Shown here piece by piece: positions 1-8,807 of a stretch of DNA of 64,000 nt (positions within the stretch are counted from its first letter, which is position 1; the number at the start of each line of letters is the position of its first letter). The notes below the pieces were generated by a model. That model had not been told where the DNA came from and did not search any database. It saw nothing but the letters and a program-made list of their open reading frames with translations. This stretch comes from Bin55 sp965205965 (lineage in GTDB: Bacteria; Pseudomonadota; Gammaproteobacteria; Pseudomonadales; Azotimanducaceae). The stretch covers positions 59,521 through 123,520 of the forward strand of contig CBDBHT010000004.1 in assembly GCA_965205965.1 (NCBI GenBank), written 5' to 3'. A program made the translations under genes and the position numbers.

Positions 1-96
1 TATTCGATTTTTTGGGGGTTCTTCAAAAAAACACTTGCGTTTTGGCATGGGTTATGGCAATCTACGCTTGGTTAGATAGTCTCTGGTGCCAACGTG

Positions 97-489
97 ATGG
101 ATTTCCGAATCGAGAACTTGAAGTCGACCACCTTGGGTGGCACGCGGCGGACCCGCCGTTGGATGGTGGACCTTCAGAAGACGGTGGCACGGTTTTCGGC
201 ACTGAGCCGCCATGAGTTGGCGTCCACCCTGTGTAGTCATCTGGGCTGGTTCAAGCCGAAGGGTTGGGATCGATTGGGGTCCTGCAGGTCGCCGGCAGCC
301 GTCTTGGCCCCGGAGGATGCTTTGGTCCGGCTCTGGCAGCGGCGGCGGCGCGTGCTGAACACGCTGGTGGTCGTACTGTGCATGTTCCGGTGGATGTTCT
401 GGAAGGGGCGTCCGGGATATGCGGCCACGCTGGCCGAAGGGTGGGCGCAACGCGGCCGATGGGGCCGGATAGAGGAGGGCACGGGATGA
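97..489 (+). pseudogene. 130-aa ORF fused from two parts of a DUF4338/IS4 transposase
   Basis: The first 62 or so residues match the N-terminus of the DUF4338-transposase at 29144 (minus strand), including the SRHELAS-LCSHLGW stretch. The rest matches an internal part of that protein (AVLAPEDA, RRRRVLNTLVVVL, WKGRPGYAATLAE). The DUF4338 core between them is missing, so this is an internal-deletion product. It is read without a stop for 130 codons, and its TGA overlaps the ATG of the IS1380 transposase as ATGA, which would allow translational coupling. The same ORF with the same overlap is present at 63446-63838. Transposase activity is not expected because the catalytic region is absent. Whether it is a decayed fragment or an accessory or leader ORF of the IS1380 element cannot be decided from sequence. 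Confidence 0.6.
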
Positions 490-1997
490 AGAGCAAGCAA
501 AAGCGCGGCGCGGACCGGTTGGTGCGTCGGATGGCGAAAGGGGTCCGTCCGGGGCGGATGGAGGTGGACTGCAGTGGAGGCGATCTGAGTTCCAACGGGG
601 GGTCGGTACTGCTGATGATGCTGGCCGAGCAGGTCCGGCTGTTCGAGCGCGCCTCGGAATGTTTCACGGACCACCGGGACCCGTCCAAGGTGGCGCATCC
701 GCTAGTGGCGTTGCTGGGGCAGCGGATCTTGGGTCTCGCGCTGGGCTACGAAGATGTGAACGATCACGACGAGCTGCGGCGGGACCGGGCCCTGTCCACG
801 GCCATGGGGCGTGTGGAGTGTGCGCGTTCGGACTGCGAGCCGCTGGCCGGCAAAAGCACGCTGAACCGGATGGAGCTGTCGGCGAACGGGCGGGACCCGG
901 CGAAAGCGCGCCAGATCACCGTGGATTTCGATGCGCTCGACGAGCTGCTCGTGGAGCTGTACCTGGTGTGGGGCGAGCGGGGCCAGATGCCGAAGCGGTT
1001 GGTGCTGGATATCGATGCCACGGACGTGGAACTGCACGGCCGGCAGGAGCACCGGTTCTATCACGGGTACTACCATGAATACTGCTACCTGCCGCGGCTG
1101 GTGTTCTGCAACGGCTGGCCGGTGCGGACGGAACTGCGCACGTCGAGCAGCGATGTGGCGGCGGGCGTGGTGGAAACGGTCGCGCCGCTCGTGGACCGGC
1201 TGCGGAAGCGATTTCCGCAGGTGCCGATCCTGATCCGCGCCGACGGGGCCTACTGCCGCGACGAGTTGATGACGTGGTGCGAGGCGCGGGGCGTGGATTA
1301 CGTGCTGGGACTGCCGCGCAATGATCGGCTGAAAGACCGGGTACAACCGTTGATGGACGATCTGCGGGACCGGTTGAAGCGGGATCCGGACTATGCGCAG
1401 CGAGCGGTCCGCGGCTACCAGAGCTTCGACTATCGCACGCGCGACAGCTGGAGCCGCGAACGCCGCGTGATCGCCAAGGCCGAATGGCTGCCGGGACAAC
1501 CGGTCGGCAACGCGGACGGGGAACCGGTCGGCAAGGCCGACGGCGGACCGGAGGCCGGCGCGGAAGACCCATGTGCGACGGTCGGCGAAGCCCGGTACAA
1601 CAGTCGCTTCGTCGTCACCTCGCTCCAGGAGCCCGACGCGCCAACGGTCTACGAAGAGATGTACTGCGACCGGGGTGAGGCCGAAAACTGGATCAAGGAA
1701 CAGAAGAACGATCTGTTCCTGGACCGATGCTCCAGCAGCCTCTGGAACGTCAACGCACTCCGGCTCCGGATGAGCGCACTGGCCCATGCCCTTCATTGCA
1801 TGATGAAGCGCCGGCTCGAGAACCTTCCGGTATCCGCCATGCTGCGCCGGAGCCGTCCATCGACGCTGCGCAAGTGCCTGTTCCGGATCCCGGTGCGCGT
1901 GACGGTGTCCACGCGGCGGATCCATCTGGCGTTCGGATCCGCCTTCCCGTACTGGAAGGATTTCCGCTTGATCTGGGCCAGCCTGGCACCAACGTAA
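486..1997 (+). CDS. IS1380 family transposase
   Basis: A DDE transposase of 503 residues. The family signature is clear: an N-terminal SGGDLSSNGGSVLL block (residues 30-43), ALGYEDVNDHDELRRD (85-100), the first catalytic acidic region LDIDATD (174-180) followed by FYHGYYHEYCYLP, and RADGAYCRDEL (251-261). The C-terminal glutamate region lies in YEEMYCDRGEAENWIKEQ. The ATG at 486 is preferred over the upstream in-frame ATG at 264 because homology to IS1380 begins there and the intervening codons belong to the DUF4338-derived ORF read in another frame. A proline/glycine-rich insert with repeated GNADG/GKADG motifs lies just before residue 370. No frameshift is visible, so this is one of the few intact transposases in the window. 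Confidence 0.85.
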   Translation: MKSKQKRGADRLVRRMAKGVRPGRMEVDCSGGDLSSNGGSVLLMMLAEQVRLFERASECFTDHRDPSKVAHPLVALLGQRILGLALGYEDVNDHDELRRDRALSTAMGRVECARSDCEPLAGKSTLNRMELSANGRDPAKARQITVDFDALDELLVELYLVWGERGQMPKRLVLDIDATDVELHGRQEHRFYHGYYHEYCYLPRLVFCNGWPVRTELRTSSSDVAAGVVETVAPLVDRLRKRFPQVPILIRADGAYCRDELMTWCEARGVDYVLGLPRNDRLKDRVQPLMDDLRDRLKRDPDYAQRAVRGYQSFDYRTRDSWSRERRVIAKAEWLPGQPVGNADGEPVGKADGGPEAGAEDPCATVGEARYNSRFVVTSLQEPDAPTVYEEMYCDRGEAENWIKEQKNDLFLDRCSSSLWNVNALRLRMSALAHALHCMMKRRLENLPVSAMLRRSRPSTLRKCLFRIPVRVTVSTRRIHLAFGSAFPYWKDFRLIWASLAPT

Positions 1998-2226
1998 AAG
2001 CCCGGTGCCACCGGGTGCATGACGCTGGCGGCGGAGCGTGCCGGCCTCCCCGCCTCCCCGCGCCCGGATGCTCAGCGATCCGCCGTCCCGCCCGCAAAAA
2101 GGCAGGGAAAACACACGCATCCCCGCCCTCCGAAGCCTTTTCAAACTCGCGACGCGACATTCCATGCCCCGTACCCCACGCATCCCGTGAAAAACATCAT
2201 TTTCGACTTGGTTTGAGAAATCCGGG

Positions 2227-2432
2227 TTAACAGCACAGACCCTCTCGGCAAACCGTCTAGCTCGAGACCAGTCGCCAAGATGTTCTCCAATGATGTGGTT
2301 GGACAACTGAAGGCATTGCACCGGTTCATTGTCTTCTAGTTCATCGATACTCGATCTTTCTAGTTCCTGTGTTAATCGTTCGCTTTCATCTTCATGGTAA
2401 CTCCAACCATTTTGGATCAGATCTTTAACCAT
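2227..2432 (-). pseudogene. Truncated native gene, N-terminal 68 residues
   Basis: Reading leftward from an ATG at 2432, about 68 codons of native-looking, AT-richer sequence run up to the end of the IS1380 element near 2226. The frame then continues into antisense IS sequence, which is not meaningful. The peptide is acidic and helical in character, with many Glu/Ser residues and then a GDWSRARRFAERVCAVNPDF segment that resembles a TPR-like helix pair, though this is weak. The simplest reading is a gene whose 3' part was lost on IS insertion. I do not recognise the family. The 200 bases upstream (2433-2640) hold nothing I can call. Confidence 0.4.
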
Positions 2433-2640
2433 CGTTCCTGCTTAATAGCTCTACAGATACATACACCAGCACGACCGATACACCTCCATAGAGGCGTGTT
2501 CAGTTTGAAATTTATATCGACTGGACGCTTTTGATCAAGAATACTATTTGTTGGAAATGCAATTTGCAAAGTGTACTAGTTTGATAATGTCCAATAATCA
2601 TTGCGGGACCGGAAGCTAAACAAAGAAGGGGTGCCGCAAA

Positions 2641-3390
2641 ATAAGACAATTTTCGATGATGGTGGCTTAAGATGTATGCGACCCGTGTCATACGAATGAA
2701 CAGGGGCACTATATGATAAGCAAACGGGGTTGCCCGGCGGCATTCGCCGACGTTCAAATTCCAGGTGGCGTTGGAAGCTGTGTAAAGGGGAGCAAACGCT
2801 GTCGGAGCTGTCGTCGCGGTTTACACTTCAAGCATCGCAGATCCAGTGCTGGAAAGAAGCGGTTGCTGGAGGAAGGCTCGGCAGTGTTCGAGCGTAAGAG
2901 CAAGACAGCCGATTTCGGGACGTCTCCGGATCTGGATTCGCGGCATCGCAAGACTGGGGAATGGACCATGGAACGAAACTTTCTGCAGGGCAAGCTCGTG
3001 CCGTGGACCGAACCCAAAGGCAGGCGATGATAGATTCCCAGTCGAGTTTGCCGATCACGTGTCAGTGCGAGTGAGGGGATCTGTCTTGCGCCTCGTACTA
3101 CCATTCCAGGGCACCCCACGGTGAGACGGAGGGGGCGTTGAACCGGAATTTGGAGGCGATCTACGAAGGTCATCCGTACTACGGCAGTCGACGGATGCGG
3201 TTGGCGTTGAGGGACCGCGGTGGGGATCTGGGACTCCGTCGCATTCGACGGGTGATGCGGGAGATGGGGCTGACACCGATTCATCCGGCGCGTCGGACGA
3301 GCGTGCGGGATCCGTCCCACGAGTGGTATCATCAAGTCTTGTTAGCAAACCACCAGCTCGTCAGACTAAGGCTTCGGCGGGCTTAGTGCC
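2641..3390 (+). mobile_element. IS3 family relic (orfA and start of orfB)
   Basis: A degraded IS3-family element. The left part starts near TGCCGCAAAATAAGAC (2649) and closely matches, in reverse, the relic at 15355-15790. Positions 2715-3030 hold the helix-turn-helix orfA in broken frames, with recognisable blocks equivalent to SELSSRFTLQASQIQCWK. Positions 3138-3340 hold the beginning of the integrase-type orfB (IYEGHPYYGSRRMRLALRDRG, then REMGLTPIHPARRTSV). The rve catalytic domain is missing: similarity stops near 3340. It cannot encode an active transposase. Confidence 0.75.
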
Positions 3391-3722
3391 ATCATTCGTT
3401 TAGCGCATGCCATGTCTATCGTCTACAATTACAATCGTTTACGAGATTTGATGTACACTCCAAATCGTATAGTGTCCATCGTGGTAGATCAGCGATATAA
3501 GGTGATTGCAGTCGACTAAAAGCGAACTATTGAATTGCAAGGTCGTATCATGAATACCTTTGTTGACGATGGTACGTTTTCCGTTCCTCCGGTAGCTAGA
3601 TTCCGTTAAACTAAAAGTGATATATCTAGGTATATGATGTTGGAAACATGTTCCTTACGTCGAGTGGAATAATAGGCAGCAGTAACAGGGTGCTACGTAT
3701 AACTAACGCGCCTTTCTAAGCA
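3391..3722 (+). other. Upstream region of the leu operon, no gene seen
   Basis: These 330 bases return to native AT-rich composition and contain no convincing ORF. The promoter for leuC should lie here. A TTGACG at 3563 has no good -10 partner at 16-18 bases, so I do not call a promoter. I see no leader peptide rich in leucine codons and no attenuator hairpin. Confidence 0.4.
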
Positions 3723-5135
3723 ATGGGCGAAACGCTTTACGACAAAATTTGGAACGCACATCTCGTAGGAGCGCGCGAAGATGGTCTGTCGATACTTTAC
3801 ATCGACAGACATTTACTTCATGAGGTTACTTCACCACAAGCATTCGAGGGACTACGCCTTGCGAATCGGGTCCCGTGGCGACTAGATACAAACCTAGCTA
3901 CACCGGATCACAATGTACCTACTACAGATCGGTCATTAGGTATAGATGGAATCAGTGACCTGGTTTCTAAAGAGCAAGTAATCGTTCTTGATAAGAATTG
4001 CAAAGATTTCAAGATTCAACAATTTGACATTCACGACATAAGGCAAGGGATTGTCCACGTAGTTGGTCCTGAACAGGGAGCGACTCTTCCAGGCATGACG
4101 ATTGTCTGTGGTGATTCGCATACTTCAACACATGGTGCTTTTGCAGCATTGGCCCATGGAATTGGAACTTCTGAAGTCGAACATGTACTTGCCACGCAGT
4201 GTTTAGTTCAGCAAAAGAGTAGCAACATGCGTATTGAAGTAAACGGCTCACTATCTGACGGTGTTTACGCTAAGGACATAATCCTTGCAATCATTAGAAC
4301 TATTGGGGTAGCTGGTGCTACGGCACACACAATCGAATATTGTGGTGATGTCGTTACAAGCATGTCGATGGAAGGACGCATGACTATGTGCAATATGTCT
4401 ATTGAGGCAGGAGCGAGGGCCGGTTTGATCGCTGTGGATGACAAAACATTGGAATATATCCATGGACGTCCATTTGCTCCATCGGGATCACAATGGGACC
4501 AAGCGGAAACGTTCTGGCAAAGACTTGTTTCTGACGATGGTGCATCGTTTGACCTCACGACCAAAATTAACGCGTCCGGGCTCACACCGCAAGTATCTTG
4601 GGGTACAAATCCTGAACTTGTTATCGGAATTGGAGAGCTTATTCCAGATCCATCTGATTTTGATGACGCAGCGAAGAGTGAAACGGCTGAACGCGCACTT
4701 GAATACATGGATATCCAACCAGGAATGTCGATAACGGAGTTAGAGCTCGATCGTGTGTTTATCGGATCATGCACTAACGCGCGAATTGAAGACATGCGCG
4801 AAGCAGCTAAGGTGATTCAAGGTCGTAAAGTATCTAGACGTTTAAAAGGTGCTATCGCAGTTCCGGGGTCTGGACTTGTAAAACGACAGGCAGAAAGAGA
4901 GGGATTGGATCAGATTTTTTTAGATGCAGGTTTTGAATGGCGAGATCCAGGATGCTCTATGTGCTTGGCGATGAACGCAGATCGACTTTTTCCACGGGAA
5001 CGGTCAGCCTCCACCTCCAATCGGAATTTTGAAGGCCGGCAAGGACACTTGGGCCGAACGCATCTAGTAAGTCCGGCTACTGCGGCTGCAAGCGCAATTG
5101 AAGGACGAATTGCAGATCCCCGGAACTACCTCTGA
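3723..5135 (+). CDS. leuC: 3-isopropylmalate dehydratase large subunit
   Basis: This is the large subunit of isopropylmalate isomerase, which interconverts 2- and 3-isopropylmalate in leucine synthesis in the cytoplasm as a heterodimer with LeuD. The 470 residues are the normal family length and start with the expected ETLYDKIWNAHLV. The three [4Fe-4S] cysteines are present: C350 in GSCTNAR, and C411 and C414 in PGCSMCLAMN. Other conserved blocks are GDSHTSTHGAFAALAHGIGTSEVEHVLATQ and SGSGLVKRQAE-like VPGSGLVKRQAE. The stop codon overlaps the start of leuD by one base, consistent with coupled translation in a leuCDB-asd-truA run. No Shine-Dalgarno sequence stands out before the ATG. The gene is intact and AT-richer than the surrounding IS DNA. 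Confidence 0.97.
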   Translation: MGETLYDKIWNAHLVGAREDGLSILYIDRHLLHEVTSPQAFEGLRLANRVPWRLDTNLATPDHNVPTTDRSLGIDGISDLVSKEQVIVLDKNCKDFKIQQFDIHDIRQGIVHVVGPEQGATLPGMTIVCGDSHTSTHGAFAALAHGIGTSEVEHVLATQCLVQQKSSNMRIEVNGSLSDGVYAKDIILAIIRTIGVAGATAHTIEYCGDVVTSMSMEGRMTMCNMSIEAGARAGLIAVDDKTLEYIHGRPFAPSGSQWDQAETFWQRLVSDDGASFDLTTKINASGLTPQVSWGTNPELVIGIGELIPDPSDFDDAAKSETAERALEYMDIQPGMSITELELDRVFIGSCTNARIEDMREAAKVIQGRKVSRRLKGAIAVPGSGLVKRQAEREGLDQIFLDAGFEWRDPGCSMCLAMNADRLFPRERSASTSNRNFEGRQGHLGRTHLVSPATAAASAIEGRIADPRNYL

Positions 5136-5800
5136 TGAATGACTCAGTACTGACCGTTTTCACGGTTCATGAGGGGATCGCCGTCCCACTTGACCGTGCA
5201 AACGTAGATACTGATCAAATTATTCCTAAGCAGTTTCTTAAATCGATCCAGCGTACGGGATTTGGCGATAATCTTTTTGACGCATGGAGATTCCATGACG
5301 AAGGGGGAATCGGTATACGACTTGAAGATAGGCAAGTCAACAAGTCCTTTGTTTTTAACGATCATCGGTATGTTGACGCGTCGATTCTTCTCGCACGTCG
5401 AAATTTTGGCTGTGGATCGAGTCGCGAACACGCAGTTTGGGCTCTGCAACAATATGGTTTCAAATGTGTAATCGCTCCTTCGTTTGCTGACATATTCTTC
5501 AACAACTGTTTCAAGAACGGTCTATTGCCTGTTGTTTTAAATGAGTCTGCAATTGATCAACTGTTCGAATCTGCGACCGGGCCAAGAGCTATTTCGGTTC
5601 TTGTTGATTTGAATGAGCAGTTCGTGCGCGTGGGAAGTAACTTTAAAGTGCACTTCGATATCGACGAAATACGCAAGATTCACATGATCAACGGACTCGA
5701 TGAAATCGGCTTGACGCTCAAGCATAAGCAGCTAATTCGAGAGTTTGAACAACGACATCGACAACGTATGCCTTGGCTCTTTGAGAACAATCATGGTTGA
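5135..5800 (+). CDS. leuD: 3-isopropylmalate dehydratase small subunit
   Basis: The small subunit carries the swivelling domain that completes the active site of isopropylmalate isomerase. The 221 residues show the hallmark FTVHEGIAVPLDRANVDTDQ near the N-terminus, QIIPKQFLKSI, and the substrate-recognition loop NFGCGSSREHAVWAL. Length is typical of proteobacterial LeuD. The ATG overlaps the leuC stop by one base (TGATG), and the 3' end overlaps leuB by eight bases, so the three genes form a tightly packed operon. Nothing odd is visible. Confidence 0.97.
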   Translation: MNDSVLTVFTVHEGIAVPLDRANVDTDQIIPKQFLKSIQRTGFGDNLFDAWRFHDEGGIGIRLEDRQVNKSFVFNDHRYVDASILLARRNFGCGSSREHAVWALQQYGFKCVIAPSFADIFFNNCFKNGLLPVVLNESAIDQLFESATGPRAISVLVDLNEQFVRVGSNFKVHFDIDEIRKIHMINGLDEIGLTLKHKQLIREFEQRHRQRMPWLFENNHG

Positions 5801-6881
5801 TCGATCAGCCAAGATATTGATCCTCCCCGGTGACGGGATTGGCGCGGAAGTTATGCCGCATGTTTTACGCGTTCTTGAAGCCGCTAGTTCGGAAGCATTT
5901 GAACTAAAGTTCACTGAGGCTGATATTGGGGGTATTGCAATAGATCGTCACGGTACGCCACTACCAGATGAAACTTTGACTTTGGCGCAAGTTGCGGATG
6001 CGGTGTTGCTCGGTGCTGTTGGGGGACCAAAATGGGACCGTTTGCCTATGGATCAGCGACCTGAAAAAGGATTACTAGGAATACGAGCTGGACTAGATGT
6101 GTTTGCTAATCTACGTCCGGCGATAACTTTTCATGCGCTTGCTTCTGCTTCGTCGCTTAAGCATGAATTGATTGCTGGACTCGATATCCTCATCCTACGG
6201 GAGTTAACGGGTGGCATTTATTTCGGCGAACCACGAGGCATAACGAAAGAGAATGGGCTTCGCAAAGGCTTCAATACTTACGTGTATAAAGAAGAAGAAA
6301 TTGTTCGAATTGCGCGCGTGGCTTTTGAACTTGCCCGCGAACGGCGCGGACGGGTTTGCTCCGTTGATAAGGCCAATGTATTGGAAGTCACCAAACTATG
6401 GCGCGACGTCGTTGCTGAAGTTCATGATGAGTATTTGGATATCGAGTTATCACACATGTATGTTGACAATGCTGCAATGCAGCTGGTCCGGGAGCCCAAG
6501 CAGTTTGATGTGATTGTTACTGGCAATATGTTCGGTGACATTCTTTCAGATATCGCTGCAATGCTTACGGGTTCTTTGGGCATGTTACCTTCCGCGTCGT
6601 TAAACGCTAGCAATCAGGGGTTGTATGAACCCGTGCATGGAACAGCTCCAGATATTGCAGGTCGAAATATCGCTAACCCTTTAGCGACGCTTCTGTCGGG
6701 TGCCCTGATGTTCCGGTACAGTCTTGCTGCTAGCGATATAGCGGACAAGATTGAAAGGGCGGTAAGCTGTGTACTTCAGGCTGGACTACGAACGGCCGAT
6801 ATCGCACCTAGCGACACCAGCGAAGGCGTTCACGTCATCGGCACTAAAGAGATGACTGACGAAGTCATCAAAGTTATCTAG
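5793..6881 (+). CDS. leuB: 3-isopropylmalate dehydrogenase
   Basis: An NAD-dependent dehydrogenase that oxidises and decarboxylates 3-isopropylmalate to 2-oxoisocaproate, the last pathway-specific step before transamination to leucine. The product has 362 residues. Visible signatures are the N-terminal ILILPGDGIGAEVMP, LLGAVGGPKWD, the LREL-GGIYFG loop that distinguishes isopropylmalate from isocitrate enzymes, the K and D residues of DKANVLEVTKLW, and the C-terminal GTAPDIAGRNIANPLA. I chose the ATG at 5793 rather than 5745 because it places the nucleotide-binding strand at the usual distance from the N-terminus; it overlaps the end of leuD by eight bases. A further-upstream start would overlap leuD by 56 bases without added homology. 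Confidence 0.96.
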   Translation: MVDRSAKILILPGDGIGAEVMPHVLRVLEAASSEAFELKFTEADIGGIAIDRHGTPLPDETLTLAQVADAVLLGAVGGPKWDRLPMDQRPEKGLLGIRAGLDVFANLRPAITFHALASASSLKHELIAGLDILILRELTGGIYFGEPRGITKENGLRKGFNTYVYKEEEIVRIARVAFELARERRGRVCSVDKANVLEVTKLWRDVVAEVHDEYLDIELSHMYVDNAAMQLVREPKQFDVIVTGNMFGDILSDIAAMLTGSLGMLPSASLNASNQGLYEPVHGTAPDIAGRNIANPLATLLSGALMFRYSLAASDIADKIERAVSCVLQAGLRTADIAPSDTSEGVHVIGTKEMTDEVIKVI

Positions 6882-6899
6882 TCAGGAAGCAGAAGGAAG

Positions 6900-7916
6900 A
6901 TGCAATCATTAAACGTGGCAATTGTTGGAGCGACCGGAGCCGTGGGTGAGTCACTTCGCGAAATCTTACAGGAACGTGATTTCCCGATGGGCGACGTGCA
7001 TTTGCTAGCTAGCCCTCGGTCAGCAGGGTCTCGTTTTGAAATACGTGGCCGCTACAGGACCGTTCAGGTTTTGGATGAGTTCGATTTTGCGGATACGCAG
7101 GTAGCTTTCTTTTCTGCTGGTAGATCGGTGTCTGCGATACACGCGCCGAGGGCTGCTGATGCAGGGGCAATTGTGATCGATAACACTTCACAATTTCGCT
7201 ATGAAGACCATGTTCCTTTGGTCGTGCCGGAAGTTAACCGAGAACGCGTAAAGGACGGCATTACCACCGGTATTATCGCTAACCCTAACTGCTCAACTAT
7301 TCAAATGGTTATTGCACTGAAACCGATTTACGATGCAGTTGGCATTGAGCGGGTCAATGTAGCCACGTACCAAGCAGTTTCTGGTGCTGGAAATAGAGCT
7401 ATCAAGGAATTGGCATCACAAACGGTGGGCATTCTCAATGCCAAGCCCATCGATCCAGACGTTCATCCCGTGCAAATTGCTTTTAACGCTATTCCACAGA
7501 TCGGCAAGTTCCAAGAAAACGGTTACACTCAAGAAGAGATGAAAATGGTTTGGGAAACTCGGAAGATCTTTGAAGATGATTCTATCCAAGTAAATCCAAC
7601 GTGCGTTCGAATTGCCGTTTTTGTTGGACATTCTGAAGCTATCCATGTTGAGACCTCAGAAGAAATATCCGAGCACGAAGCGAAAGAACTATTCAATTCA
7701 TCACCAAGTGTGCAACTCGTTGATGAACACCAAGACGGGGGGTATCCAACCGCCGTAGGTCACGCAGCTGGATCAAATAAAGTGTTCGTCGGACGTGTGC
7801 GTAAAGATATTACGCATCCGTGTGGACTCAATATGTGGGTAGTGGCCGATAACGTACGTAACGGTGGTGCGTTTAACAGTGTACAGATTGCGGAAGAGCT
7901 AGCCTCACTTTTATAG
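6900..7916 (+). CDS. asd: Aspartate-semialdehyde dehydrogenase
   Basis: This enzyme reduces aspartyl-4-phosphate to aspartate semialdehyde, the branch point to lysine/diaminopimelate, threonine and methionine. The 338-residue protein has the NADP-binding start NVAIVGATGAVGESLREIL, the catalytic cysteine C131 in NPNCSTIQ, and the conserved ATYQAVSGAGNRAI segment. The arginine and histidine that bind substrate are in RIAVFVGHSEAIHVE. A good ribosome site (AGAAGGAAG) lies just before the ATG at 6900, 18 bases after leuB, so it is probably cotranscribed. leuB-asd is a common gammaproteobacterial arrangement; in many relatives fimV follows asd, but here truA follows directly after 47 bases. Confidence 0.96.
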   Translation: MQSLNVAIVGATGAVGESLREILQERDFPMGDVHLLASPRSAGSRFEIRGRYRTVQVLDEFDFADTQVAFFSAGRSVSAIHAPRAADAGAIVIDNTSQFRYEDHVPLVVPEVNRERVKDGITTGIIANPNCSTIQMVIALKPIYDAVGIERVNVATYQAVSGAGNRAIKELASQTVGILNAKPIDPDVHPVQIAFNAIPQIGKFQENGYTQEEMKMVWETRKIFEDDSIQVNPTCVRIAVFVGHSEAIHVETSEEISEHEAKELFNSSPSVQLVDEHQDGGYPTAVGHAAGSNKVFVGRVRKDITHPCGLNMWVVADNVRNGGAFNSVQIAEELASLL

Positions 7917-7963
7917 CGATTTGTTTTGCCGTCGCTCGACGGACTTCGATCTGACAAAAAGAG

Positions 7964-8797
7964 ATGGTGGAAAGCAGGGGAAACGTTGTATTAGGTATTG
8001 AATACGACGGATCTGGATTTAAAGGATTCCAGTATCAGCCTGGAGAGCGCACCGTTCAAGGTAGTTTGGAAAGGGCATTATCTAAAATTGCCAACGAACC
8101 AGTCCACGTAGTGGCGGCTGGCCGCACTGACACGGGAGTACATGCAACGCATCAAGTTGTTAGTTTTCCAAACATGGTTGATAGACCTGTGGTAGCTTGG
8201 CATCGTGGCGTTAATACTTATCTGCCACATGACATCGCTGTCGTATGGTCAAAAATTGAAGATCCCTGTTTTCATGCTCGATTCTCCGCGTGCTGGAGAC
8301 GATACATGTATGTATTTGGTGAATCAGAAACTATACCAGCGATTGGAACGAGTATGGCCGCTTGGTATCGAAATAAATTGAACGAACGATTGATGCATGA
8401 TACGGCACAGATTTTGGCTGGAGAACTTGATTTTTCGTCATTTCAAGCAGCTCAGTGCCAATCGTCCACCGCGATGCGATGTGTACACAAAATATCGGTT
8501 AAACGAGCTGGTAATTTTGTCGTTTTGGATCTCACGGCTAATGCGTTTCTTCTTCGTATGGTGCGTAATATCGCAGGTACTTTGCTTGCAGTTTCACGAG
8601 GAAAGCTGAACAAGCAAGAAGTGAAAGAGATCCTCAAAAGCAAAGACCGAAATTTGACACCACCGACGGCACCAGCGAGTGGACTTTATTTAGTACAGGT
8701 GGGATATGCTTCACGATATATACAACCCAAACTTCGTATTCCATCGATAGTCGGTTGTGATTTATGTCATCATAAGTATGAGAGAAATTCCTTCTGA
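7964..8797 (+). CDS. truA: tRNA pseudouridine(38-40) synthase TruA
   Basis: Modifies uridines 38-40 in the anticodon arm of many tRNAs. The 277-residue protein carries the catalytic aspartate D56 in AAGRTDTGVHA, the N-terminal GIEYDGSGFKGFQYQ strand, RYMYVFG, and the C-terminal FLLRMVRNIAGTLLAVSRG block. The start ATG at 7964 follows an A/G-rich stretch (aaaaagag). It is the last gene of the rightward leu-asd-truA run; its stop is only ten bases from the stop of the convergent aldo/keto reductase. The final cysteine/histidine-containing tail (CDLCHHKYE) is a little longer than usual. Confidence 0.95.
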   Translation: MVESRGNVVLGIEYDGSGFKGFQYQPGERTVQGSLERALSKIANEPVHVVAAGRTDTGVHATHQVVSFPNMVDRPVVAWHRGVNTYLPHDIAVVWSKIEDPCFHARFSACWRRYMYVFGESETIPAIGTSMAAWYRNKLNERLMHDTAQILAGELDFSSFQAAQCQSSTAMRCVHKISVKRAGNFVVLDLTANAFLLRMVRNIAGTLLAVSRGKLNKQEVKEILKSKDRNLTPPTAPASGLYLVQVGYASRYIQPKLRIPSIVGCDLCHHKYERNSF

Positions 8798-8807
8798 TGA
8801 CAGATAT

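Larger units (their letters stand above)
1..2226 (+). mobile_element. Chimeric IS1380-type element with DUF4338/IS4-derived leader
   Basis: This is a GC-rich mobile segment. Positions 1-485 match the left end and N-terminal coding part of the DUF4338/IS4-type element seen elsewhere in the window. From 486 onward the sequence is an IS1380 transposase gene, ending near 2226. A second copy of the first 651 bases lies at 63350-64000 in the same orientation with no net length change, so the chimera has been copied as a unit. The 3' part (after about 1640) recurs at 53914-54500. The sequence is cut by the window start, so the true left end is not visible here; at 63276 the equivalent end shows a degraded copy of the IS4-type terminal repeat. 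No target duplication could be identified. Confidence 0.75.

Noticed and set aside
702..2432. 576-codon leftward open frame antisense to the IS1380 transposase
   Set aside because: It mirrors a GC-rich gene whose codon bias removes stops from the opposite strand; only the last 68 codons (2432-2227) are native sequence.
3563..3600. TTGACG as the -35 box of the leu operon
   Set aside because: No -10-like hexamer at 16-18 bases.
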